A DNA stretch of 64,000 nucleotides, taken from assembly GCF_014138285.1 (NCBI RefSeq), contig NZ_JACGXN010000013.1, positions 62,001 through 126,000 on the forward strand, given 5' to 3'. Positions 10,309-18,734 of this stretch are shown one piece after another. A program made the translations under genes and the position numbers. Each line of letters begins with the position of its first letter. Position 1 is the first letter of the stretch. The notes beneath the pieces are model-generated. The model was not told the DNA's origin and ran no database searches. It saw only the letters and a program-made list of their open reading frames with translations. The DNA comes from Phyllobacterium myrsinacearum. GTDB taxonomy: Bacteria; Pseudomonadota; Alphaproteobacteria; Rhizobiales; Rhizobiaceae.

Positions 10309-10779
10309 ATGAACGGGAACACGACGGACAACAACCGAGCGCTGATCAGGCTCGTATACGAGAAAACACGAGACGGCGGACCGCAATCAACAGCAGCATT
10401 GCTGGACAGCGAATTTGTCGCTCGTATTGGCGACAGCGTGCCTTGGGGCGGCATTTATCAGGGCCCCGATCACTATCTGGGTACGTGCGTGCGTCAGTAT
10501 TCGCTTTATCTTGAGCCAACCTCAGTCGTCTACGAAACCCTGAATTCCCAGGACGACGAAGTGCACGCTCTCGTTCACCTCAAAATGCACGAAGGTGATG
10601 CGACAGTGCCCTTCCTCCACACATGGACAATTCGGGACGACAAGGTCATCCGCTTGAATTCCGTATGCTTGCAGCCCGGCCTCCTGATAACACCACTATC
10701 GACGGCTCGGCGGAAGCGATCGAAACGTCTGAAACTCTATGAACGCCTCATGCTGATAAAACGGCGGCAGACCGTTTGA
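10309..10779 (+). CDS. NTF2/SnoaL-like domain protein
   Basis: A 156-aa protein with the layout of a SnoaL-like/NTF2 fold: an N-terminal helix (IRLVYEKTRDGG), an Asp/Trp-containing region (SVPWGGIYQGPDHY) and beta strands ending near HTWTIRDDKVIRLNSV. Such domains form small cone-shaped pockets that bind or convert varied small molecules, and the substrate cannot be read from sequence. The C-terminal ~25 residues are basic (RRKRSKRLKLYERL) and outside the usual fold. The ribosome site is weak, so the start is provisional. It stands alone between tRNA-Lys and an acetyltransferase. Confidence 0.7.
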   Translation: MNGNTTDNNRALIRLVYEKTRDGGPQSTAALLDSEFVARIGDSVPWGGIYQGPDHYLGTCVRQYSLYLEPTSVVYETLNSQDDEVHALVHLKMHEGDATVPFLHTWTIRDDKVIRLNSVCLQPGLLITPLSTARRKRSKRLKLYERLMLIKRRQTV

Positions 10780-10915
10780 AATCACCACGGCGCTGGTACT
10801 GCATCGCGCCGTGAACGATGTTCCGTTGAAAATCTCTCAAACACCCCTGTCGGTTTGCCTGCGGGTGATTTAACTTCACGAGCGAAAACACGGTTGATCC
10901 AATACAGGAATAAAA

Positions 10916-11377
10916 ATGACCGACGCTCTCTCGATCCGTCCCGTCACCCGTCAGGATTATGATCAGTGGCTCCCCCTCTGGGATGGCTATAACGCTTTCT
11001 ATGGCCGTTCTGGCCCGACGGCTTTGGCACCCGACATTACGCGGATGACCTGGGAACGCTTCTTTGACGCCTATGAGCCGGTGAATGCCCTCGTCGCCGA
11101 GGTTGACGGAAAACTCGTGGGCCTGACACACTATATTTTTCATCGCAGCACCACATCGATTGCGCCAAACTGCTACTTACAGGACCTGTTCACCAATGAG
11201 GCAGCCCGCGGCAAAGGCGTTGGCAGGGCGCTGATCAACGGCGTCTACGAACGGGCACAGCTTGCGGGATCACCACGTGTTTATTGGTTGACGCATGAAA
11301 CCAACCACACCGCCATGGAACTCTACAACAAGGTAGCCGAACACTCCGGATTCGTAGTTTACCGAAAATTTCTATGA
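10916..11377 (+). CDS. GNAT family N-acetyltransferase
   Basis: A 153-aa single-domain acetyltransferase. It opens with SIRPVTRQDYDQWLPLW and carries the acetyl-CoA pyrophosphate loop as AARGKGVGRALING near residues 98-111, followed by the C-terminal strand with HSGFVVYRKF. The acceptor substrate is unknown. Its stop codon overlaps the stop of the convergent ureohydrolase gene by six bases, so the two 3' ends share coding DNA. Confidence 0.88.
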   Translation: MTDALSIRPVTRQDYDQWLPLWDGYNAFYGRSGPTALAPDITRMTWERFFDAYEPVNALVAEVDGKLVGLTHYIFHRSTTSIAPNCYLQDLFTNEAARGKGVGRALINGVYERAQLAGSPRVYWLTHETNHTAMELYNKVAEHSGFVVYRKFL

Positions 11378-12292
11378 CAATGCGTCATCAATGAATGAAA
11401 CGAGAAACTTTGCCAGCTTGCCATCCGGATCCAGATCCGGATCGAAGATGGTGACGTTCATACCTGCGCATCGCGTATCGCCAAGCAATGTTCTGATGAT
11501 CACGACAAGCTCATCAGGATCGATCCCCGGACTGCCGGGGGAATCGACCGCCGGCATGATGGACTGATCAAGAACATCAACGTCCACGTGCACCCAGAAT
11601 CTCCACTCGGGCTTACGATCCAGAATCTGATTGATCCGCGTGAGCACCGCTGATGGACCAAGTTCACGGGCGGCAAAGACATCGATGAGCGTAATGGCCG
11701 TATTGTTGATATCACCCCATGTGTAATCCGGATCGCGGTTCTCACGCTCTCCAAGCTGGACAGTCTGTTCCTCTGGAACCAGAGGGCCCGAGATTCCCGG
11801 CCATTCAGTCAGAACCGTATCCCCGTGGCCCGTTGCCAGAGCCAGATCCATGCCTGCTGCCCCGCCGACACCAGGCGCGAATTCGTCATTACCCGGATGG
11901 CGGAAATCGCTGTGTCCATCAATATGAACAAGGGAGAGTTCAGAGAGTCGCCGGGTTCCGGCCAGCGAACCAAGCAATGTGGTGCAGTCGCCGCCAATGA
12001 CCAAAGGAAAGAAACCATTGCGGACAGCGGTTTCCACTTTATCGGCAAGATCAAGATTGAAGGCCCGGATGGCATCGCCATTGCGTATTCTGGTGTTGGG
12101 TTGAGGCTCGGACACGTAGGTCGGCGGCTCGAGTTCCATGATCTCGTGCGGTTGCAAAACCTCGACCAGCCCAGCTTGAATCAGTGCCTCGGGTGCGCGC
12201 CATGTTCCGGGAATATGCCCGGGTCGCAAAGGTCTCAGACCAAGATTGATGGGAGCCTTGATCAGACAAAGTTTCCTGCTTGTATCACCCAT
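11372..12292 (-). CDS. Arginase/agmatinase-type ureohydrolase with Cys in the first metal motif
   Basis: A 306-aa member of the ureohydrolase fold, whose members hydrolyse guanidino or formimino groups with a two-Mn centre. The metal motifs are present as HIDGHSDF (D125, H127, D129) and HVDVDVLDQ (D237, D239). The first motif, normally GGDH, reads GGDC (Cys103), so one His ligand is replaced. A variant metal site or a different substrate is possible. A GAGGAGG ribosome site lies just upstream of the ATG. It is convergent with the acetyltransferase and followed in the other direction by the LysR gene. Arginase, agmatinase, guanidinobutyrase and formimidoylglutamase cannot be told apart here. 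Confidence 0.85.
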   Translation of the reverse strand: MGDTSRKLCLIKAPINLGLRPLRPGHIPGTWRAPEALIQAGLVEVLQPHEIMELEPPTYVSEPQPNTRIRNGDAIRAFNLDLADKVETAVRNGFFPLVIGGDCTTLLGSLAGTRRLSELSLVHIDGHSDFRHPGNDEFAPGVGGAAGMDLALATGHGDTVLTEWPGISGPLVPEEQTVQLGERENRDPDYTWGDINNTAITLIDVFAARELGPSAVLTRINQILDRKPEWRFWVHVDVDVLDQSIMPAVDSPGSPGIDPDELVVIIRTLLGDTRCAGMNVTIFDPDLDPDGKLAKFLVSFIDDALS

Positions 12293-12399
12293 GAGATCCT
12301 CCTCGTTTTTTAAGCGCGAGGTGAGATGACCGGATGACCGGTGTCAAGCATTGGCAGCTCCGGTCGCACCATCAAACAGACAGCTCCTGACACGGCGGA

Positions 12400-13251
12400 T
12401 CATTGCACAAGTTTCTCTCGCAGAAAAAACCCGAGCTCCTTGACGATCTTGGAGGGTTCCCTGGCCATGAACAGACCAAAATCTGCATTTGGCGCTTTCG
12501 GAAGCCGCCCTCCGCTGTCAAGCGTTTCGCAATCGGATGGTATGCTTTCAGGCAGCATGAGGCTGTATCCAAGCCCGGCACGCAAAGCGCCGATCAGCGC
12601 GCCGTAGCTGGACACACGGCATGCCACCGACCATTCAACGCCTGCACTGGCAAAAGCCACGGTTGTCTTGTCCTGCCAGGTGCATGAGCCCTCGAACACG
12701 ATGAGAGGTATCGCATCGCCCTCACCCATATCGATCATGCGGCTGCCGCTCCAGACCAACTGCCGGGACCAGTGGAAAAACGGTACAACCGTAAACCGTG
12801 CCGGATCTGCAAAAACAAGATCCAGATTCCCACTTTGAAGACCCTGCCCCAGTTCGCCGCTGTGTGCCGTGACAAGGTCAAGTTCTATCTGTGGAAACCG
12901 CTTGCGAAATTCCGCCAGCAGAATTGGCAATCGCGTCACCACCAGATCTTCGACCAGACCCAGCCGCACGCGGCCGACAAGCTGCCGTCCTTCGATTTGC
13001 TGGCGTGCGTCCTCCCCGAGCGCGATGAGCTTTCTCGCATAAGCCACGAGAATCTCGCCTGAATCGGTCAGTGACACGCCGCGCGATGTGCGTTTGAAAA
13101 GCTGCGTGCCGAGATCAACTTCCAGCCGCTTGATCTGCATGCTGACTGCCGCCTGCGTGCGCGCCAGGCGCTCGGCGGCGCCACTCACAGTGCCGGTTTC
13201 AGCGACGACAATCAATGCCCGCAAGAGATGCGGGTCGAGATTCATATCCAT
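12400..13251 (-). CDS. LysR-family transcriptional regulator
   Basis: A 283-aa regulator with an N-terminal winged helix (DPHLLRALIVVAETGTVSGA, then RTQAAVSMQIKRLE) and a C-terminal periplasmic-binding-protein-like effector domain. I chose the ATG at 13249-13251 because a GGA ribosome site lies six bases upstream; a TTG one codon earlier and another ATG two codons later are alternatives. It is divergent from the RidA-SDR-NTF2 genes across an 86-92-base gap containing a classic LysR-type dyad, so it most likely controls that operon and itself. Confidence 0.92.
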   Translation of the reverse strand: MDMNLDPHLLRALIVVAETGTVSGAAERLARTQAAVSMQIKRLEVDLGTQLFKRTSRGVSLTDSGEILVAYARKLIALGEDARQQIEGRQLVGRVRLGLVEDLVVTRLPILLAEFRKRFPQIELDLVTAHSGELGQGLQSGNLDLVFADPARFTVVPFFHWSRQLVWSGSRMIDMGEGDAIPLIVFEGSCTWQDKTTVAFASAGVEWSVACRVSSYGALIGALRAGLGYSLMLPESIPSDCETLDSGGRLPKAPNADFGLFMAREPSKIVKELGFFLREKLVQ

Positions 13252-13265
13252 CAATAATCCTTATA

Positions 13266-13284
13266 TTGATATAAGAAATATCAA
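13266..13284. promoter_or_regulatory. LysR-type binding dyad
   Basis: TTGATAT-AAGAA-ATATCAA is a perfect 7-bp inverted repeat that contains the T-N11-A core of LysR regulators. It lies between the divergent LysR gene and the RidA operon. A second dyad, CTTATA-ttga-TATAAG at 13260-13275, overlaps it. Assignment to the adjacent LysR is inference from position and form. Confidence 0.65.
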
Positions 13285-13343
13285 GATACATTATCATACG
13301 TCAATATGCCAAGAAGTGACCCTCAGCATAAGGAGAGGTGAAC

Positions 13344-13808
13344 TTGACCACATTCCGCGACCGTTTTGAGCAACTCGGCTACGCCTGGCCGGATATTGTG
13401 CCTGCCAGCTTGCCATTCCTCCCGGCCACTCGCATCGACAAAACAGTCTATGTCTCGGGTCAAATACCGGAGACCGGAGAGCACATTGCGTTTACAGGCA
13501 AAGTCGGTGATGCGGTCAGCATTGAAGATGCCCAAAAGGCTGCAGAGATTTGCGCGGCCAATATTCTGTTCTGGCTCAGCAGAGAACTTGACGGTGATAT
13601 GGACCGCGTTGTGCAGGTGGCCAGGATTACGGTTTACATCAATGCGGTGGCGGGCTTCAGCGATTTTTCCAATGTAGGCAACGGCGCGTCTGAATTCCTC
13701 CTGAACGTGTTGGGCGACAAAGGCAAACATACTCGCGCAGCGATCGGCATGGCGGGTCTTCCCCTCAATGTTCCGGTGGAAGCCGATGCCATCATTCATG
13801 TCCGCTGA
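13344..13808 (+). CDS. RidA/YjgF-family protein
   Basis: A protein of about 154 aa in the Rid family, whose archetype hydrolyses reactive enamine/imine intermediates. The core reads TVYVSGQIPETG near the N-terminus and HTRAAIGMAGLPLNVPVEAD near the C-terminus. The Arg of HTRAA aligns with the catalytic Arg105 of RidA, while the second acidic position of VEIEA-type motifs is Asp. It is longer than RidA itself (~130 aa), typical of other Rid subgroups. AGGAGAGG at 13331-13338 favours a TTG start at 13344; a GTG at 13338 would overlap that site. First gene of an operon with an SDR and an NTF2-like protein. Confidence 0.82.
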   Translation: MTTFRDRFEQLGYAWPDIVPASLPFLPATRIDKTVYVSGQIPETGEHIAFTGKVGDAVSIEDAQKAAEICAANILFWLSRELDGDMDRVVQVARITVYINAVAGFSDFSNVGNGASEFLLNVLGDKGKHTRAAIGMAGLPLNVPVEADAIIHVR

Positions 13809-13835
13809 TTGGCTGACAACAACAGGAAGATCGTC

Positions 13836-14624
13836 ATGAACCTTGGACTGGATGGAAAACGTGCTCTTGTGCTGGGCGGCAACAAGGGGCTCGGCCTTGG
13901 GGTAGCCAGAGCACTCGCTGAAAACGGAGCCACGGTCGCCATTGCCGGGCGTGATGAAGCAGCATTGATGACAGCGTCCGATGAACTCCGGTCGCACTCG
14001 CCCGGATCGTTTACAGTGAATGCTGATCTTGCCGACCCGGTGGCCTTGGCAGCCATGCTTGATCGCGTTGACCGGGAAATGGGCAGTGTCGATATCCTGC
14101 TTCTGAACGGGGGCGGACCGCCGCCCTTCGCGGCGGCGGCGCTCAATATCGTACAATGGAGAACGCAGTTTGAGACCATGTTTCTCTCCGGCGTGCGCAT
14201 TGCCGCGCATTTCCTGCCGAGAATGCGCGAGCAGCGCTGGGGCCGTATTCTCGTGGTGTCGTCCACAAGCGTGCGTGAACCGATTGCGGGCCTCACTGCA
14301 TCCAACGCATTGCGCGCTGCCGTTGCTGGCTGGGCAAAAAGTCTGGCCAGTGAAGTGGCAGCTGATGGGATAACAGTTAATCTGCTCCTCGCAGGTCGCC
14401 TTGCCACGGCACGCACCAGCAAGCTGGATCTCATGGACGCCGAAACACAGGGTGTCGATGTTTCAGTCATTGCGGCACAAAGCCAGGCGGAAGTACCGGT
14501 CGGCCGCTACGGGACACCGGATGAGTTCGGCGCGGTGGCCGCCTTTCTTGCCAGTGAACGAGCCGCCTATGTGACAGGAACGGCAATCCCGATTGATGGA
14601 GGCTTGTCGCGCTCGATGATCTAG
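13836..14624 (+). CDS. SDR-family oxidoreductase lacking the Tyr/Lys catalytic pair
   Basis: A 262-aa Rossmann-fold protein with the cofactor loop GGNKGLGLG (residues 14-22), a strand ending LLLNGGGPPPFA, a Ser region (SSTS) and a C-terminal GTAIPIDGG, all characteristic of short-chain dehydrogenases. At the place of the usual YxxxK it reads SNALR, so Tyr becomes Ser156 and Lys becomes Arg160. Either it catalyses by another route, as in a recognised subgroup with ALRAA at this point, or it is not a reductase. The ATG follows AGGAAGA; an in-frame start nine codons earlier has no ribosome site. It lies 27 bases after the RidA gene. Confidence 0.85.
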   Translation: MNLGLDGKRALVLGGNKGLGLGVARALAENGATVAIAGRDEAALMTASDELRSHSPGSFTVNADLADPVALAAMLDRVDREMGSVDILLLNGGGPPPFAAAALNIVQWRTQFETMFLSGVRIAAHFLPRMREQRWGRILVVSSTSVREPIAGLTASNALRAAVAGWAKSLASEVAADGITVNLLLAGRLATARTSKLDLMDAETQGVDVSVIAAQSQAEVPVGRYGTPDEFGAVAAFLASERAAYVTGTAIPIDGGLSRSMI

Positions 14625-14720
14625 AGCAAGCTTTGTTTATACGGAGCCGGAGTTGTGTCATGCACTGGTGCACCATACCTCCCATACCTGCAAAAACCAT
14701 CCAATCGAAGGAATAGTCTC

Positions 14721-15098
14721 ATGCCGGAACGAAGCCGCGTCGATGCTTTTGTAGCAACCGTTGTCAGTGGCGATCATGTAAAAGCGATTACCGATTTCTA
14801 TCATGAAAATGCATCCATGCAGGAACCCGGCAAGGAGCCTCGCCGTGGTCGTGACCTGTTGGAAAACCACGAACAGAATACCCTTGACCGGCTCGAACGC
14901 ATGTACACCCACCCTGCCCGTGCTGTTCTCATAGACGGAGACAATGTTGTTATTCAGTGGGTTTTCGATGCGACAGCCAAGGACGGTGTGACCCGGCGTC
15001 TGGAAGAACTTGCACTGCAGCGTTGGCAGGGAGATCGCATTATCGAAGAGCGCTTCTTCTATGACACTGCTTCAGCTTGGACCGTTGTGCAGCCATAA
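14721..15098 (+). CDS. NTF2/SnoaL-like protein
   Basis: A 125-aa protein with an NTF2-like pattern: FVATVVSGDHVKAITDFYHE, then MQEPGKEPRRGRDLLENHE, and beta strands through RWQGDRIIEERFFYD. Related proteins act as isomerases, hydrolases or binding proteins for small ligands. The ATG at 14721 has AAGGAA upstream; a longer frame opening at 14655 lacks a ribosome site. Third gene of the LysR-linked operon, so it presumably handles the same substrate as the RidA and SDR proteins. Confidence 0.75.
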   Translation: MPERSRVDAFVATVVSGDHVKAITDFYHENASMQEPGKEPRRGRDLLENHEQNTLDRLERMYTHPARAVLIDGDNVVIQWVFDATAKDGVTRRLEELALQRWQGDRIIEERFFYDTASAWTVVQP

Positions 15099-15114
15099 TA
15101 GTACAATCATATTG

Positions 15115-15153
15115 ACGAGCAATCCGGCCGGTTTGACCGGATTGCTCGTTTCC
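15115..15153. terminator. Bidirectional terminator between NTF2-like and MFS genes
   Basis: A perfect 13-bp inverted repeat, ACGAGCAATCCGG/CCGGATTGCTCGT, with a nine-base loop, followed on the plus strand by TTTCC. It lies between convergent genes and probably serves both. Confidence 0.8.
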
Positions 15154-15170
15154 GGAGCGAACTCCGCAAA

Positions 15171-16652
15171 TCAGGTTCTGCCGGCCCGAGTTGCAACCTT
15201 GATCGCCATCGCCGTGAGCATCAACATGGCCGAAGCCACGAGGATAACCGACGTGAATGCCCTTTCGAAAGCATCCCGTGCAAAGCCAATCAGAGCAGAC
15301 GCAGCATCCGGGGCAAGACCGTGCGCATAGATCAACGCCTCATCGAGGCTGTCATAAACCATCAGTGACGCATTCATGCTGTCAGGCACGGTCAACGTTA
15401 TGCTGTAGATCGTGGACATGAGGCTACCGAGCAATGCAACCCCCATTGCACCGCCGAGCTCATAGGAAACTTCCTCAATCGAAGCCACTGTACCGGCGCT
15501 TTCCTCCGGTGTGTTGAGCATGATGGCGCTCGATGCCGCCGTCATGGCCGCGCCAAACCCAAAACCAAGAACCACAAGGCTTGAAATCTGCACGAGAGGC
15601 TTTGCGTCGTAGACATAGAGCAGACTGGCCACGCCAAGCCCCGCTGCGGCGAGACTGGCCCACATGATGGATTCCGATCCAAGGCGCGGCAGCGCCAGTC
15701 CCGCGAGCGGCCCGGCTATAAAGGCTGCCAGCGGTACAGGGAGGATGAGCAGCCCCGCTTCAAGCGGTGACAGGCCCATAACGAGCTGAAATCTTTGGCT
15801 CAGCACCAGCTCCATGCCCACGAGTGTGAGAGAGGCAATGAAGGCAGTCGCAACACCGGATGAGAATCTCCGGTTTCGGAACAGCTTGAAATCGATCATC
15901 GGTTGCGCTGAGCGTCCTTGACGCTGCACAAACAACCACAGGAAGATAACCCCGATTACGGTAGCAATCAGCGCGGCTTCATAGACGGGGTGCTGCTTGG
16001 CGAACTCTTTGATCGCATAGGTCACACCAACCAGCCCGACCATGATCTGAGCCGATGCTAAGAGATCCCAGGGTCGTGTCTTGTCACCCGCGCGGTTCGG
16101 AATAATCCAAAGCGTAAAGGCAAGCGCTGCGACCACGATCGGTACATTGATCAGAAACACAGAGCCCCACCAGAAATATTCGAGCAGCACGCCGCCGAGA
16201 ACCGGCCCGATCGCCGCACCGCCAGACGCGATCGCTGCCCAAATGCCGATGGCAAAAGCCCGTTCGCGCTCGTTGGCGAATGTCTGCCGGACGATAGAAA
16301 GCGTCGCCGGCATCATCATGGCGGCTCCGACGGCAAGCAATGCACGCGCAGCGATGAGGACACCGCTGGTCGGAGAAAAGGCGGCTGCCAGCGAAGCCAG
16401 GCCGAATACTGCAAGGCCGGCGGAAAACAGCCTCTTGTGGCCGATCCGGTCACCCAGTGCACCGGCTCCGGGCAGCAGACCAGCAACAACCAGGGGATAA
16501 GCATTGACGATCCACAACTTGGCCGACGCCGAGGCATGAAGATCATGGGTCAGGCGCGGTAAAGCCGTATAAAGCACTGTCATGTCAATGACGACGAGAA
16601 ACAGAGCGCTGGAGACAATCGCAAGGACGAGCCAGCGGTTTTGGGGTAGCAT
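15171..16652 (-). CDS. MFS multidrug exporter, DHA2/EmrB-QacA type
   Basis: About 493 aa with 14 predicted membrane segments, the DHA2 layout of proton-coupled drug antiporters. I see LPRLTHDLHASASAKLWIVN in the first loop, GALGDRIGHKRLF (motif A) and the motif C-like segment GAAIGPVLGGVLLEYF. I placed the start at MLPQNRWLVLAI immediately before the first membrane helix; 38 extra upstream codons in frame look non-coding and would run through the operator. It is divergent from a TetR regulator, which is expected to repress it. Substrate unknown. Confidence 0.87.
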   Translation of the reverse strand: MLPQNRWLVLAIVSSALFLVVIDMTVLYTALPRLTHDLHASASAKLWIVNAYPLVVAGLLPGAGALGDRIGHKRLFSAGLAVFGLASLAAAFSPTSGVLIAARALLAVGAAMMMPATLSIVRQTFANERERAFAIGIWAAIASGGAAIGPVLGGVLLEYFWWGSVFLINVPIVVAALAFTLWIIPNRAGDKTRPWDLLASAQIMVGLVGVTYAIKEFAKQHPVYEAALIATVIGVIFLWLFVQRQGRSAQPMIDFKLFRNRRFSSGVATAFIASLTLVGMELVLSQRFQLVMGLSPLEAGLLILPVPLAAFIAGPLAGLALPRLGSESIMWASLAAAGLGVASLLYVYDAKPLVQISSLVVLGFGFGAAMTAASSAIMLNTPEESAGTVASIEEVSYELGGAMGVALLGSLMSTIYSITLTVPDSMNASLMVYDSLDEALIYAHGLAPDAASALIGFARDAFERAFTSVILVASAMLMLTAMAIKVATRAGRT

Positions 16653-16735
16653 TTTTTTCACCGTTGGAGCGTTCTTCGCTCCCGTTATATCTGCAGTAAG
16701 GAACCGATTGCCGATGGATCCATTGCACATATATA

Positions 16736-16749
16736 AATACGAACGTATT
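16736..16749. promoter_or_regulatory. TetR operator candidate
   Basis: AATACG-AA-CGTATT is a perfect 6-bp inverted repeat with a two-base centre in the gap between the divergent MFS and TetR genes. Its size and location suit a TetR dimer site overlapping the promoters. Confidence 0.65.
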
Positions 16750-16771
16750 GAAATGAAAGAGGGCAAGTGAT

Positions 16772-17317
16772 TTGGGCCGTAAACGCACGATTGATCGGGG
16801 AAAAGTTCTCGACGCGGCGGAAGCCGTGGTGAGCAAGGTTGGCGCTGCAGCGCTGACCATTGATGCGGTTGCGAAGGCTGCCGGGATCACCAAAGGCGGT
16901 GTGCAATATTGCTTTGGCACCAAGGGCGCGCTCATAGACGCCATGCTGGATCGTTGGGGGCAAGACTACGATACGGAAGTCGTGAAACTGACTGAAGATA
17001 CCCTCATATCGCCAATAGAAGCGCATCTGGAAGCCACGCGCAGAGCGGACGAAAGCTCCAACGCCAAGGCTGCCAGTCTCATGGCATCCCTCATCCAGAC
17101 CCCGGAACATCTCGGCAGTACGCGCGAGTGGTATAAAACCAGAATGGCGGATTTCGACTTAACGACTGAAGCTGGCCGACGGGCAAAAATAGCTTTTATT
17201 GCCACGGAAGGCGTTTTTATGCTGCGCTTCTTCGGCTTCATGGAAATCAGTGAGCATGACTGGAATGCCATATTTGATGACATTGAGTCGTTCGTGCTGA
17301 CCAAGAAGGAAGGGTGA
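16772..17317 (+). CDS. TetR-family regulator next to MFS exporter
   Basis: A 181-aa regulator with the N-terminal helix-turn-helix (ALTIDAVAKAAGITKGGVQYCF, near residues 27-48) and an alpha-helical ligand-binding C-terminus. It begins with TTG preceded by GAGGGC at a suitable distance. It is divergent from the MFS exporter and probably represses both genes until a transported compound binds. Its stop touches the convergent sensor-kinase stop (one-base gap). Confidence 0.88.
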   Translation: MGRKRTIDRGKVLDAAEAVVSKVGAAALTIDAVAKAAGITKGGVQYCFGTKGALIDAMLDRWGQDYDTEVVKLTEDTLISPIEAHLEATRRADESSNAKAASLMASLIQTPEHLGSTREWYKTRMADFDLTTEAGRRAKIAFIATEGVFMLRFFGFMEISEHDWNAIFDDIESFVLTKKEG

Positions 17318-17318
17318 G

Positions 17319-18734
17319 TCAGGCTGCGAGAGGAATTCTGAGTTCCGCCCTCAAGCCTCCTTCGGGATCATTCTCAAGCTTGATATCGCCACCGCAGCGC
17401 CGGGCGATATTGCGGGCGATAGTAAGCCCAAGACCGAAGCCACCCGTTTGCCGGTTGCGCGAACCTTCAACGCGTCGAAACGGCTGAAAGACCTCATCAA
17501 GTTTGGCTTGCGGAATCCCGGGCCCTTTGTCCTTGATAGTGAGAATAATATCATTCTCGATCGGTTTGAGGCTGACGGTAGCCGTTTCACCATAGGCAAT
17601 CGCATTGTCGATCAGGTTGGTGATACAGCGACGCAGAGCAATCGGCCGACCAAAGCAGATGAGCTTGCGCGATGCGGCGCTTTTCTTTTCAAACGAGACA
17701 TCCGGATAATTATCAACAATCGAATCGACAAGGGACCAGAAATCGATTTTCTCCTGCTCCTCATCGACCACCTCGTAAGTAGCGAAATCGATGACCGAAC
17801 GCGATATTGCTTCGATATCATTGAGATCCTGCATTAAAGACTGGCGCAGTTGTGATTTCCGCAGAAGTTCGAGCCGCAAGCGGATGCGGGTCAACGGCGT
17901 CCGCAAGTCGTGAGCCAATGCCGCTGCCAGTTGTTCACGGTCGGCCACATACTCGCGCAACTGTGTTTGCATGGCATTCACGGCCCGGGCGGCTGATTTG
18001 TATTCTGAACTGCCAAATTCGGGCAGCGGAGGAATTTTCACATCCTCGCCGATGCGTTTGACCGCACTCTCCAATGCCCGGTATGGGGCCGTCAGCCGGC
18101 GCATGGCCCAGATCGACAGGATGATAACGACAGCTGCAACCGATCCGAACAACGGAAGGGTCTGCGCCGTGAGAATTGGATCAATCGGCGAAACGGGTGT
18201 GACAAAGTTCAGCCATTGCCCATCATTGAATTCAATCGATGCGGCCAGACCACCACTCTCACTGAAATCCTGCGCGAGATCCGAAAGCTGCTTTTCCACA
18301 ACCCCGACATCAGGATTGAGGGCGTTGGTGCTTATCGCGGTTCCTGGCGTAATCTTGTTGGGCAAATCACGGCGAACCCGGGCATCCGTTACGCCAAATG
18401 CCGAGAACCGTGCAACAAGCACGTCTTCAAGTTCCGCCAGATTGTCATCGGACGCAATCGCCGACGTCACAGCCGGATCATCTGACATGTAAAGCGGACT
18501 GGATGCGTTCGACATGGCCGTGGCAAGGCGGATCCGTTCAGGCGGAGGCGCCGCATACAACAGCTTGACGAGCGTATAGGCACGTTCGCTCAGCCGGAAC
18601 AATTCAAGGATATTATTGCCTTCATTGCGGTCGCGCGAGACGATGGACAGCGTGGCAATCTGCGTGGTGATAAGCCCCGCAATCAGAATCAGCAGGATCC
18701 AGCTTGGCAAGGACTGAGGTAAAAACCGTTTCAT
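17319..18734 (-). CDS. OmpR-class sensor histidine kinase
   Basis: A 471-aa membrane kinase: first membrane helix at residues 12-32, a periplasmic sensor of ~160 residues, second helix near 194-212, HAMP linker, then a dimerisation domain with the phospho-acceptor His275 (LAHDLRTPLTR), and the ATPase domain with N box NLIDNAIAYGE, G1 KDKGPGIP and G2 GFGLGLTIARN. Its start overlaps the response-regulator stop by four bases (ATGA), so the pair is translationally coupled. The signal is not known; the periplasmic part has no domain I recognise. Confidence 0.92.
   Translation of the reverse strand: MKRFLPQSLPSWILLILIAGLITTQIATLSIVSRDRNEGNNILELFRLSERAYTLVKLLYAAPPPERIRLATAMSNASSPLYMSDDPAVTSAIASDDNLAELEDVLVARFSAFGVTDARVRRDLPNKITPGTAISTNALNPDVGVVEKQLSDLAQDFSESGGLAASIEFNDGQWLNFVTPVSPIDPILTAQTLPLFGSVAAVVIILSIWAMRRLTAPYRALESAVKRIGEDVKIPPLPEFGSSEYKSAARAVNAMQTQLREYVADREQLAAALAHDLRTPLTRIRLRLELLRKSQLRQSLMQDLNDIEAISRSVIDFATYEVVDEEQEKIDFWSLVDSIVDNYPDVSFEKKSAASRKLICFGRPIALRRCITNLIDNAIAYGETATVSLKPIENDIILTIKDKGPGIPQAKLDEVFQPFRRVEGSRNRQTGGFGLGLTIARNIARRCGGDIKLENDPEGGLRAELRIPLAA

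Noticed and set aside
13323-14210. 295-codon minus-strand frame opposite the RidA and SDR genes
   Set aside because: Antisense to two recognised genes with ribosome sites; no motif of its own.
9878-15170. Genomic island inserted at tRNA-Lys
   Set aside because: No integrase, no repeated tRNA 3' end and no mobile genes were found; the genes look like ordinary accessory chromosomal genes.
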